Source: Dorea sp. CAG:317 (GTDB taxonomy: Bacteria; Bacillota; Clostridia; Lachnospirales; Lachnospiraceae). From it: a stretch of DNA of 24,172 bases. Of the stretch, positions 7,964 through 15,065 are shown in pieces (position 1 is the stretch's first letter; each line of letters starts with the position of its first letter). Under the pieces are notes generated by a model. That model ran no database searches. It worked only from the letters and a program-made list of their open reading frames with translations, and was not told the origin of the DNA. The stretch spans positions 88,712 through 112,883 of the forward strand of contig FR892668.1 of the NCBI GenBank assembly GCA_000433535.1, given 5' to 3'. The translations under genes and the position numbers were made by a program.

Positions 7964-9162
7964 TGAGAATTTTAAGTATTACGGCGCAGAAGCCAAATAG
8001 TACCGGAAGCGGCGTATATTTGACAGAGCTTGTGAAAGAATATGCATTGCTCGGTCACGAACAGGCAGTGGTAGCAGGTGTTTATAGAGAGGATAAAGTG
8101 GAATTACCGGACGGGGTGGATTTTTACCCCGTCTACTTCTGTGAAAAGGGACTTCCGTATCCGATCGTTGGAATGTCAGATGAGATGCCTTACATAAGTA
8201 CCAAATACTGTGAGATGTCTCCTGAGATGGTTGAGCAGTTCCGGTCTTCTTTTATGAGCGTAATTGAAAGGGCTGTAGAGGAACTTCAACCGGAGCTCAT
8301 TCTTTGTCACCACCTGTATTTGCTGACAGCATTGGTGAGGGAACATTTCCCGGAGCGAAAGGTTTACGGATTTTGCCATAACACAGATTTAAGACAAATG
8401 CAGAAAACAGATCTGGAGCGAGCGTTTATCCGCGCGCAAATCGGGCGGCTTGATCATATCTTTGTCCCGCAGAGAGCGCAGGAGGAAGGTGTTCTTGCCT
8501 TATATCCGGTGAGCAAGGAGAAAATTACCCGCGTGGGGATGGGATACAATGATCAGATTTTTCATTTGGCAGATGGAAGCTGTAACAAAGAAGGTGTTAC
8601 AAGTCTGGTGTTCGCAGGAAAGATTGCTGAAAAGAAAGGCGTTATGAGTCTTCTTCGTGCGCTGGCGCTTCTGGAAAATGAGAAGGAGCTGGATATGGAC
8701 CGTATCCGCCTTTTGCTGGCGGGAAGTACGGGGAATGAAGAAGAGTATCAAATGATCGAGGGGCTGGCAGAAAAATGTCCGTGCAAAGTAAAGTTTTTAG
8801 GTAGATTGTCTCAACCGGAGCTTGCGAAAGTATATCAGAGTAGTGATATCTTTGTTCTGCCTTCTTTCTTTGAGGGAATCCCGCTTACTGTGATCGAAGC
8901 CTTGGCGTGTGGAAACAGAGTGGTGATGACAGATCTTCCGGGAATTAAGGAATGGATCGCCTCCGTGTCTTCTGATGCGGATATCCGGTATGTGACGCTT
9001 CCCAGAATGCAAAATGCAGATGAACCGCTGGAAGAGGATTTGCCGGAATTTGAGCAGAGGCTGGCAGATGCTCTGAAGGCGAGTATTTTACAAAAAGAAA
9101 CACATCTGGCTGATGTAAGTCGGATATCGTGGGAGGCAATCGGGAGACAGGTAATTCAATAA
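7963..9162 (+). CDS. Glycosyltransferase family 4 protein
   Basis: A 399-residue cytoplasmic GT-B fold protein. The N-terminal domain begins with MRILSITAQ and a glycine-rich acceptor-side loop NSTGSGVYLTEL. The C-terminal nucleotide-sugar domain starts near residue 215 (LVFAGKIAEKKGV). The retaining GT4 E-x7-E motif is FFEGIPLTVIEAL, with Glu304 and Glu312. Donor and acceptor are unknown, and no other polysaccharide or lipid-glycan gene is nearby. The ATG overlaps the folA stop (TAATG) with no good ribosome binding site of its own, so translation is probably coupled to folA. A link to folate metabolism is not evident from the protein. No terminator is visible after it. Confidence 0.88.
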   Translation: MRILSITAQKPNSTGSGVYLTELVKEYALLGHEQAVVAGVYREDKVELPDGVDFYPVYFCEKGLPYPIVGMSDEMPYISTKYCEMSPEMVEQFRSSFMSVIERAVEELQPELILCHHLYLLTALVREHFPERKVYGFCHNTDLRQMQKTDLERAFIRAQIGRLDHIFVPQRAQEEGVLALYPVSKEKITRVGMGYNDQIFHLADGSCNKEGVTSLVFAGKIAEKKGVMSLLRALALLENEKELDMDRIRLLLAGSTGNEEEYQMIEGLAEKCPCKVKFLGRLSQPELAKVYQSSDIFVLPSFFEGIPLTVIEALACGNRVVMTDLPGIKEWIASVSSDADIRYVTLPRMQNADEPLEEDLPEFEQRLADALKASILQKETHLADVSRISWEAIGRQVIQ

Positions 9163-9214
9163 AAAGATAAAATACATCAATAAGAACAAGATATATTTAA
9201 TCAATTGGAATCTC

Positions 9215-9244
9215 TTGACAGAAATTGTGAACGTCTACTATAAT
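9215..9244 (+). promoter_or_regulatory. Sigma-A promoter of the ilvB leader
   Basis: TTGACA (9215-9220) and TATAAT (9239-9244) are both perfect consensus boxes, spaced by 18 bases. The transcript would start near 9251 and run through a leader of about 137 bases before ilvB. Confidence 0.9.
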
Positions 9245-9250
9245 TAATAG

Positions 9251-9356
9251 CAACATGTAGATTCCCGTGTCGGGCAGAGTATAGAGAGAGATCTCTGAAA
9301 GGAAGCAGTAACAAGTATGAATATTCGCCCTAAGCGTTTGCTTAGGGCCTTTTTTT
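9251..9356 (+). promoter_or_regulatory. ilvB leader with possible attenuator
   Basis: The leader holds a CCCG-TGT-CGGG hairpin (9264-9274), a CAGAG/CTCTG stem (9275-9279 with 9293-9297), and an intrinsic terminator at its end. The T-box hallmark AGGGTGGNACCGCG is not present. A 13-codon frame, ATG at 9317 and stop at 9356-9358, reads M-N-I-R-P-K-R-L-L-R-A-F-F across the terminator. It is preceded by AAAGGAAG at 9298-9305, 11 bases away. Whether this peptide is made is unknown. It has only one Ile and two Leu codons, so a classical Ile/Leu/Val peptide attenuator is doubtful. Confidence 0.55.
9327..9356 (+). terminator. Intrinsic terminator inside the ilvB leader
   Basis: GCCCTAAGC (9327-9335) pairs perfectly with GCTTAGGGC (9340-9348) around a GTTT loop. 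One C and seven T follow. It lies between a strong promoter and ilvB, so it must be read through for ilvBN to be expressed from that promoter. Confidence 0.93.
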
Positions 9357-9387
9357 AAAAAAAACTCTTTTCACAGGAGGTAGAGAT

Positions 9388-11109
9388 ATGAAGAAGATCA
9401 GTGGTAACAAATTATTAGTAAAGGCATTGAAGGAAGAAGGAGTAGATACTATTTTCGGATATCCGGGTGCATGTACGATTGATATCAGTGACGAATTGTA
9501 TAAGCAGGATTATACAAAGGTTATTCTTCCAAGGCAGGAGGTTGCCTTGGTACATGAAGCGGATGCTTATGCAAGATCTACCGGGAAGGTAGGCGTCTGC
9601 CTGGTGACCAGCGGTCCGGGTGCAACAAATCTTGTGACAGGGCTTGCAACTGCGTATTATGACAGTGTACCGCTTGTCTGCTTTACGGGGCAGGTGGCAA
9701 GACATCTCATAGGAAATGATGCATTTCAGGAGGTTGACATTGTAGGAATTACCAGAAGCATTACAAAATATGGAGTAACTGTAAGAAACAGGGAAGATCT
9801 TGGAAGAATTATTAAAGAAGCCTTCTACATTGCAAGAAGTGGAAGACCGGGACCGGTCCTGGTAGACCTTCCGAAGGATGTGATGGGAGAACTGGGCAGT
9901 AATGAATATCCGCAGGAAGTAAATATTCGTGGTTATAAACCGAATACACACGTTCATATCGGGCAGCTGAAGCGCGCGATCAAGATGCTTGGAAAGGCAA
10001 AGAAACCATTGTTCCTTGTGGGCGGAGGCGTGAATATCGCCCGTGCGGGAGAAGTATTTACAGAGATTGTAGATAGGACAAAAGTTCCGGTAGTGACAAC
10101 GGTTATGGGAAGAGGCGCTATTCCGACGAACCATCCGTTATATATCGGTAATCTGGGAATGCACGGGGCATATGCTTCCAATATGGCAGTAAACGAGTGC
10201 GATCTTTTGTTTTCGATCGGAACAAGATTTAACGACCGCATTACCGGAAAACTACATTCTTTTGCTCCGAAAGCGCAGATTGTTCATATTGACATTGATA
10301 CGGCAGCGATTTCTAAAAATGTGCAGGTAGATGTTCCGATTGTGGCGGATGCAAAAGAAGCTCTTGAGAAAATGGTGGAATATGTAACCGCATGCGATAC
10401 GGAAGAGTGGATCGCGAAGGTGGAAAGCTGGAAAGAGGAACATCCGTTAGTGATGAAGAAAAAAACGATCATGACACCGGAAGATGTGATTGAAGCAATC
10501 AATCGTCTGTTTGATGAAGCAATTGTTATTACAGATGTAGGGCAGCACCAGATGTTTACTGCGCAGTTTATCGAGTTGAATGAGAAGAAGCATCTGTATA
10601 TGTCGGGAGGTCTTGGAACGATGGGATATGGACTTCCGGGAGCGATTGGTGCAAAGATCGGCAATCCCGATACTCCGGTTATCTCCATTTCCGGTGACGG
10701 AGGAATGCAGATGAACAGTCAGGAGCTTGCAACGGCAGTGCTGGAGGAGCTTCCGATCATTTCCTGTATTTTTAATAATAATAATCTTGGTATGGTTCGT
10801 CAGTGGCAGAAACTGTTCTATGGAAAACGGTATTCTATGACTTGCCTGCGCTCCGGTGCAGCGTGCAGGGGAAAATGCGGCGAGGTGCCATGTCCGACTT
10901 ATACACCGGATTTTATGAAGCTGGCAGAGAGCTACGGAGCAAAAGGAATTCGGGTTACGAAAAAAGAAGAGATAGAACCGGCATTCCGGGAAGCAATGAA
11001 GAGTAAGAAAACTCCGTATGTGATTGAATTTGAGATTGATCCGGAAGATCTGGTATATCCGATGATCCAGCCGGGCGGAACATTAAAAGATATGATTCTG
11101 GATTGTTAA
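9388..11109 (+). CDS. ilvB: Acetolactate synthase large (catalytic) subunit
   Basis: TPP-dependent enzyme making acetolactate or acetohydroxybutyrate, the first common step to Val, Leu and Ile; 573 residues. The catalytic glutamate is E51 in LPRQEVALVHEADAYAR, followed by TSGPGATN. The TPP/Mg2+ motif runs from GDGGMQM (residues 436-442) to NNNNLGMVRQWQ. Just after the FYGKRYS segment there is an unusual insertion with four cysteines (486, 493, 497, 502; spacing C-x6-C-x3-C-x4-C), where the common enzyme has a short loop. AGGAGG at 9375-9380 lies 7 bases before the ATG. ilvN follows 13 bases downstream. Expression probably depends on read-through of the leader terminator. Confidence 0.96.
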   Translation: MKKISGNKLLVKALKEEGVDTIFGYPGACTIDISDELYKQDYTKVILPRQEVALVHEADAYARSTGKVGVCLVTSGPGATNLVTGLATAYYDSVPLVCFTGQVARHLIGNDAFQEVDIVGITRSITKYGVTVRNREDLGRIIKEAFYIARSGRPGPVLVDLPKDVMGELGSNEYPQEVNIRGYKPNTHVHIGQLKRAIKMLGKAKKPLFLVGGGVNIARAGEVFTEIVDRTKVPVVTTVMGRGAIPTNHPLYIGNLGMHGAYASNMAVNECDLLFSIGTRFNDRITGKLHSFAPKAQIVHIDIDTAAISKNVQVDVPIVADAKEALEKMVEYVTACDTEEWIAKVESWKEEHPLVMKKKTIMTPEDVIEAINRLFDEAIVITDVGQHQMFTAQFIELNEKKHLYMSGGLGTMGYGLPGAIGAKIGNPDTPVISISGDGGMQMNSQELATAVLEELPIISCIFNNNNLGMVRQWQKLFYGKRYSMTCLRSGAACRGKCGEVPCPTYTPDFMKLAESYGAKGIRVTKKEEIEPAFREAMKSKKTPYVIEFEIDPEDLVYPMIQPGGTLKDMILDC

Positions 11110-11122
11110 GGAGGTTGGATAT

Positions 11123-11635
11123 ATGAATGGAAATGGAATGAAAAAACGCTGGATATCACTCTATGTGGAGAACCAGGTAGGTGTTTTGTCAAAAATCTCA
11201 GGTCTGTTTTCGGGAAAATCTTATAATCTGGATAGTCTGACTGTTGGGACGACGGAAGATCCTACAGTATCAAGAATGACGATTGCTACAGTTAGCGACA
11301 ACGAGACCTTTGAACAGATTAAGAAGCAGCTGAATCGTATGGTAGAAGTGATTAAAGTCATTGATTTTACAGATGTGTTTGTTCGAATGAAAGAGATTCT
11401 GTACGTGAAAGTAAGAAAGTGTACGCCGGAAGATAAGGTGGAATGTTTTCAGATAGCAGAAACTTTCAAAGCAAAAGTGATCGATTACGGGAAAGACTCT
11501 GTTTTACTGGAATTTGTTCAGACAGCGACGAAAAATGACGCTGTGATCAAGCTGATGAAAGATGAATTTCAAAGTATTGAAGTGGTGCGGGGCGGAAGTG
11601 TTGGAATCGAATCCATCAGTATGATGGAGCGGTAG
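11123..11635 (+). CDS. ilvN: Acetolactate synthase small (regulatory) subunit
   Basis: A 170-residue partner of IlvB. The N-terminal ACT domain (about residues 7-80) has the typical start SLYVENQVGVLSKISGLFSG followed by YNLDSLTVG, and it normally binds valine for feedback inhibition. The C-terminal half (about 85-165) matches the second domain of the long form. AAGGAGG at 11108-11114 overlaps the ilvB stop codon and sits 8 bases from the ATG, so the pair is translated together. After the stop, 11636-11700 has a weak CATGC/GCATG hairpin but no convincing terminator. Confidence 0.95.
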   Translation: MNGNGMKKRWISLYVENQVGVLSKISGLFSGKSYNLDSLTVGTTEDPTVSRMTIATVSDNETFEQIKKQLNRMVEVIKVIDFTDVFVRMKEILYVKVRKCTPEDKVECFQIAETFKAKVIDYGKDSVLLEFVQTATKNDAVIKLMKDEFQSIEVVRGGSVGIESISMMER

Positions 11636-11701
11636 TGTGGGGCATGCGTGCTCTTTACTGTTGCATGACTTAATCTTTTTGCGAAAAAACCGAGCGCACT
11701 C

Positions 11702-11730
11702 TTGAATTTTGAAATATATGGTATTATAAT
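11702..11730 (+). promoter_or_regulatory. Sigma-A promoter of ilvE
   Basis: TTGAAT (11702-11707) and TATAAT (11725-11730) are separated by 17 bases. Transcription would start near 11737, about 42 bases before the ilvE ATG, so ilvE can be expressed apart from ilvBN. Confidence 0.85.
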
Positions 11731-11778
11731 AACCTCAGATTAAAAAATTAGTTGTAATAGAATGAAGGAGTGAACGTG

Positions 11779-12804
11779 ATGGAGAAGAAAAATATCGACT
11801 GGTCCAATATCGGGTTTGGATATATGGAGACAGATAAGAGATTTGTTTCTAACTATAAAAACGGAGCATGGGATGACGGCGTTTTGACAGATGACGCGAA
11901 TGTCGTAATTAATGAGTGCGCAGGTGTTCTTCAGTATGCACAGACTTGTTTTGAAGGCTTGAAGGCTTATACGACAGAAGAAGGTCACATCGTAATGTTT
12001 CGCCCGGATCTGAATGCCAGCAGAATGGCAGATTCCGCAAAGAGACTGATGATGCCGGTATTCCCGGAAGATAAGTTCGTAGAGGCTGTACATAAAGTAG
12101 TGGAAGCCAATGCGGCATATGTTCCACCGTATGGTTCCGGCGCTACCTTATATGTTCGTCCTTATATGTTTGGATCTAATCCTGTCATTGGCGTTAAGCC
12201 GGCAGACGAGTATCAGTTCCGTGTATTTACCACACCGGTAGGGCCATACTTCAAAGGCGGCGCAAAACCGATCACAATTCGTGTCTGTGATTATGACCGT
12301 GCAGCTCCGCATGGAACAGGACATGTAAAGGCAGGACTTAACTATGCCATGAGCTTATATGCCATCATGGATGCGCATGCTCAGGGATATGACGAAAATA
12401 TGTATCTGGATGCAGCGACAAGAACGAAAGTCGAAGAGACAGGCGGCGCAAACTTTATCTTTGTAACAAAAGACGGAAAGCTTGTCACACCAAAATCTTC
12501 CACCATTCTTCCATCCATCACCAGACGTTCTTTGATGTATGTGGCAAAAGAGTATTTGGGCATGGAAGCAGAAGAAAGAGAAGTGTATTTAGACGAACTT
12601 GGTGATTTCGCAGAGTGTGGACTGTGTGGAACCGCAGCAGTTATCTCACCGGTTGGCAAGGTCGTGGATCATGGAAAAGAAATCTGCTTCCCAAGTGGAA
12701 TGGACGATATGGGTCCTGTGACAAAGAAATTGTATGATACGCTGACTGGAATCCAGATGGGCAGAATCGAAGCGCCGGAAGGATGGATTCACAGAGTATG
12801 TTAG
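11779..12804 (+). CDS. ilvE: Branched-chain amino acid aminotransferase
   Basis: PLP-dependent fold-type IV aminotransferase performing the last step of Val, Leu and Ile synthesis (and the first of their breakdown), with glutamate/2-oxoglutarate as partner. It has 341 residues, the longer BCAT type also found in eukaryotes and many Firmicutes. The PLP lysine is K184 in GHVKAGLNYA. Other conserved parts are YAQTCFEGLKAY near residue 55, the YVRPYMFGS region, and KVEETGGANFIFV. GAAGGAG at 11764-11770 is 8 bases from ATG 11779; an in-frame GTG at 11770 overlaps that site. It has its own promoter and terminator. Confidence 0.95.
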   Translation: MEKKNIDWSNIGFGYMETDKRFVSNYKNGAWDDGVLTDDANVVINECAGVLQYAQTCFEGLKAYTTEEGHIVMFRPDLNASRMADSAKRLMMPVFPEDKFVEAVHKVVEANAAYVPPYGSGATLYVRPYMFGSNPVIGVKPADEYQFRVFTTPVGPYFKGGAKPITIRVCDYDRAAPHGTGHVKAGLNYAMSLYAIMDAHAQGYDENMYLDAATRTKVEETGGANFIFVTKDGKLVTPKSSTILPSITRRSLMYVAKEYLGMEAEEREVYLDELGDFAECGLCGTAAVISPVGKVVDHGKEICFPSGMDDMGPVTKKLYDTLTGIQMGRIEAPEGWIHRVC

Positions 12805-12845
12805 AGCTCCGGCATACGACGATTGTAAAAAACAGATAGAAATGG

Positions 12846-12888
12846 AAAAAGGCGCAATGACGTAAGTGTAAACGTTGTTGCGCTTTTT
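12846..12888 (+). terminator. Intrinsic terminator after ilvE
   Basis: GCGCAATGACG (12852-12862) pairs with CGTTGTTGCGC (12873-12883) over 11 positions, including two G-U pairs, followed by five T. The A-run before and T-run after allow extended pairing and possibly bidirectional use. Confidence 0.9.
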
Positions 12889-12953
12889 GTATTTCACGAT
12901 ATTTTTTGGGAAATGTGGATATACATTATAGTTATTTTAAAAGATCAAGAAGA

Positions 12954-13002
12954 AAACAGTATATAACAGTTGACAACGGTTGTGTACTGTTATATACTGT
13001 TT
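12954..13002 (+). promoter_or_regulatory. Promoter and operator of the GntR-ABC operon
   Basis: A perfect 17-bp inverted repeat has arms at 12954-12970 and 12986-13002 with a 15-base centre. Each arm holds two copies of ACTGTT (or its complement AACAGT) exactly 10 bases apart: 12955, 12965, 12986 and 12996. Within it sits a strong promoter, TTGACA at 12970-12975 and TATACT at 12993-12998, spacer 17. The left arm abuts the -35 and the right arm covers the -10, an arrangement that would let a bound repressor block RNA polymerase. The adjacent GntR regulator is the obvious candidate. Confidence 0.85.
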
Positions 13003-13022
13003 ATAAGAAAAGGAGGAATAAA

Positions 13023-13394
13023 ATGAAGCTGATCATTAATCATTCTTCCATGCAGCCAATCTATGAACAGATTGTAGAACAGATTAAAGGGAAAATCATG
13101 CAGGGAGAATTAAAAGAAGATACTGCACTTCCTTCCGTGAGAGCATTGGCGAAAGAGTTAAAAGTCAGTGCTCTGACAGTGAAAAAAGCCTACGATGCTC
13201 TGACGGAGGAAGGGTTTATTATTACAATTCATGGAAAAGGAAGTTTTGTTGCATTTGCCAATCAGAATGTCATGCTGGAAGAGAAAAGAAAAGAAGTGGA
13301 GACGGACCTTGAGATGGCTATTCGAAAAGGGAGAAGCTGTGGTATGAGCAAGGAAGAGTTAAAGCAATTGTTTGAGATTATAGTGGAGGAATAA
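13023..13394 (+). CDS. GntR family regulator, YtrA-like
   Basis: A 123-residue protein matching the short YtrA subfamily of GntR repressors. The winged helix-turn-helix covers about residues 10-78 (QPIYEQIVEQIKGKIMQG, LPSVRALAKELKVSALTV, YDALTEEGFI, HGKGSFV). Only a short helical tail follows, with no separate ligand domain. AAAAGGAGG at 13008-13016 is 6 bases before the ATG; the frame extends upstream through the operator but without initiation signals. It is followed after 4 bases by an ABC ATPase and a permease, the standard YtrA-type arrangement in which the repressor controls its own transporter operon, often in response to cell-wall-active antibiotics. The inducer here is unknown. Confidence 0.93.
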   Translation: MKLIINHSSMQPIYEQIVEQIKGKIMQGELKEDTALPSVRALAKELKVSALTVKKAYDALTEEGFIITIHGKGSFVAFANQNVMLEEKRKEVETDLEMAIRKGRSCGMSKEELKQLFEIIVEE

Positions 13395-13398
13395 CGAA

Positions 13399-14244
13399 AT
13401 GTTAAAGTTAGAAAATGTAAAAAAACAGTACAAAGATTTTACGTTGGATTGTTCTCTTCAAGTGAAGGAGGGATGCATTACCGGATTGATCGGAGCCAAC
13501 GGAGCCGGAAAGAGTACAACGTTTAAAGTGATTCTGGGGCTGGTCCATATGGATGGAGGAAATGCTGAACTCTTCGGAAAGCCAGTGCAGAAGCTGACAG
13601 TAAAAGATAAAGAGCGTATAGGCGTGGTGCTGTCAGATTCGGGGTTTAGTGGTTATCTGACCGTCAGGGATGTGACAGCAGTGCTTCGAAATATGTATCC
13701 TTGCTTTGAACAGGCATATTTTGAAAAGCAGTGCGAAAAATTTAAGCTCCCCATGAACAAGAAGATTAAGGAGTTTTCTACCGGAATGAAGCGAAAACTA
13801 CAAGTGCTTGCAGCAATTTCTCATGGAGCAGATTTTCTTATTCTGGACGAACCAACGGCCGGCTTAGATGTTCTTGCAAGAGATGAGATGCTGACCATGT
13901 TAAGGGAATATATGGAAACAGAAGGACGTTCTATTCTTATAAGTTCTCACATTTCCAGTGACCTTGAGGACTTTTGTGACGATATATATATGATCGATGA
14001 CGGGAATATTGTCATGCACGAGGAGACAGACACTTTACTTAATGAATACGGGCTTTTGAAGGTTCGTGAAGAGCAGTATGAAAAATTAGACAAGAGTTAT
14101 ATTATACGAAGTAAAAAAGAAAATTTCGGGTATAGCTGTCTGACGAATGAGAAGCAATTTTATGAAGAAAATTATCCAGACGTGGTAATAGAAAAAGGAA
14201 GCATTGATGAATTAATTATGATGATGATTCGAGGTGAACGGTAA
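13399..14244 (+). CDS. ABC transporter ATP-binding protein (YtrB/CcmA-like)
   Basis: A 281-residue ATPase. Walker A is GANGAGKST (residues 32-40), the signature is STGMKRK from residue 127, and Walker B with catalytic Glu is FLILDEP (146-152, D150 and E151). The switch His lies in ISSHISSDLED. The last 70 residues form a C-terminal extension common in drug or peptide exporters of this class. GGAGG at 13385-13389 lies 9 bases upstream. It works with the membrane protein encoded next, whose ATG overlaps its stop codon (TAATG). Substrate unknown. Confidence 0.93.
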   Translation: MLKLENVKKQYKDFTLDCSLQVKEGCITGLIGANGAGKSTTFKVILGLVHMDGGNAELFGKPVQKLTVKDKERIGVVLSDSGFSGYLTVRDVTAVLRNMYPCFEQAYFEKQCEKFKLPMNKKIKEFSTGMKRKLQVLAAISHGADFLILDEPTAGLDVLARDEMLTMLREYMETEGRSILISSHISSDLEDFCDDIYMIDDGNIVMHEETDTLLNEYGLLKVREEQYEKLDKSYIIRSKKENFGYSCLTNEKQFYEENYPDVVIEKGSIDELIMMMIRGER

Positions 14245-14903
14245 TGAAAGGGTTATTGATCAAAGATATAAAACTGATGAAAAACCAGAAAACATTTTTT
14301 GTGGCTATGATATTCGTGGGAATCATGTTCTTGATTACGCAGGAAACTCCGTATTTTGTTATTGCCTATATTACAACGATGTTTTCTATGTTTACGATCA
14401 CAACACTTACCTATGACGAGTTTGAAAACGGGGCAGCGTTTCTTTTCACTCTTCCATTTGGCAGAAGGGATTATGTAAAAGAAAAATATCTGTATGGAAT
14501 GATAACCTGTGTCTTAGGAGTGGTTATTGTAACGCTGGCATCTGTGATTATTTATACAATAAGAGGAAGTCAGATGGATATGACTACAATTGGAGCAACA
14601 GGGTTAGCTTCGGTATCTGTCAGCATTATATTTTTAAGTCTGTCTATTCCGATCGAGATAAAATTCGGTGTGGAAAAGGGGCGGATCGGCTTCATTCTTG
14701 TCCTTGGATTTTTCTTCGCAGGCTTTTATCTGGCAATGAGGTTTGCCGGAAATGAAGGAAGACTCGGAGTTCAGAATGTCATTGTAAAAATCGAAAATCT
14801 TTCAACGGCAGCAGTGATCGGAGGTCTTGTCGGCATCTGGATCATAGTGGGAGCAATCTCAATGATGATTTCCATAAGGCTGATTGAGAGAAAGGAGTAT
14901 TAA
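14244..14903 (+). CDS. ABC-2 type transporter permease
   Basis: A 219-residue membrane protein with about six hydrophobic segments, beginning with the cytoplasmic MKGLLIKDIKLMKNQK typical of small ABC-2 permeases. TLTYDEFENGAAFLFTLPFGRRDYVKEKY after the second membrane segment is the conserved coupling region of the family. Translation is coupled to the ATPase gene by a one-base TAATG overlap. It is the last gene of the GntR-controlled operon; a long hairpin begins within its stop codon. The substrate cannot be deduced. Confidence 0.88.
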   Translation: MKGLLIKDIKLMKNQKTFFVAMIFVGIMFLITQETPYFVIAYITTMFSMFTITTLTYDEFENGAAFLFTLPFGRRDYVKEKYLYGMITCVLGVVIVTLASVIIYTIRGSQMDMTTIGATGLASVSVSIIFLSLSIPIEIKFGVEKGRIGFILVLGFFFAGFYLAMRFAGNEGRLGVQNVIVKIENLSTAAVIGGLVGIWIIVGAISMMISIRLIERKEY

Positions 14904-14943
14904 TAGCATAAAACCCTTGCAAAGACAAGGGTTTTATGCTATT
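14902..14943 (+). terminator. Long perfect hairpin, probable terminator
   Basis: Eighteen bases (14902-14919) pair perfectly with 14926-14943 around a 6-base loop. The stem contains AAAACCCTTG/CAAGGGTTTT, and no T-run follows outside the stem. The inner T-run (14932-14935) and the position between two operons suggest a terminator that may work in both directions. Confidence 0.72.
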
Positions 14944-15065
14944 CTTAAAAGGTCGCAAAAAAACACGCATATATAGGTCTGAGATGGTGCCATACCGGTA
15001 AAGGAAATGGTTTCAAAGACAGGAAAGTATGTGCGGAAGTAAAAAACCAAATGGAGGAAAGAAAC
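14944..15065 (+). promoter_or_regulatory. rpsB upstream region and leader
   Basis: These 122 bases should contain the promoter and leader of rpsB-tsf. TATATA at 14970-14975 is the best -10, but only a poor -35 (TTAAAA at 14945-14950, spacer 19) is seen. In the leader, GGT-GCCAT-ACC (14987-14997 area) can form a small hairpin. TGGTTT (15008-15013) can pair with AAACCA (15044-15049) just before the GGAGG site at 15053-15057. Control by S2, as known in other bacteria, is possible but not shown. Confidence 0.4.

Noticed and set aside
9251..9387. T-box leader before ilvB
   Set aside because: The AGGGTGGNACCGCG hallmark and the specifier-loop arrangement are absent.
9415..10134. Minus-strand frame of 239 codons inside ilvB
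   Set aside because: It lies opposite a conserved catalytic region, has Ser/Cys/His-rich composition typical of antisense shadows, and has no ribosome binding site.
11636..11700. Terminator after ilvN
   Set aside because: CATGC/GCATG gives only a 5-bp stem with a 13-base loop, and the T-run is 8 or more bases away, so the evidence is too weak for a feature.
12906..13022. Extension of the GntR protein upstream of 13023
   Set aside because: It would translate through the promoter and operator; transcription starts inside or after this stretch.
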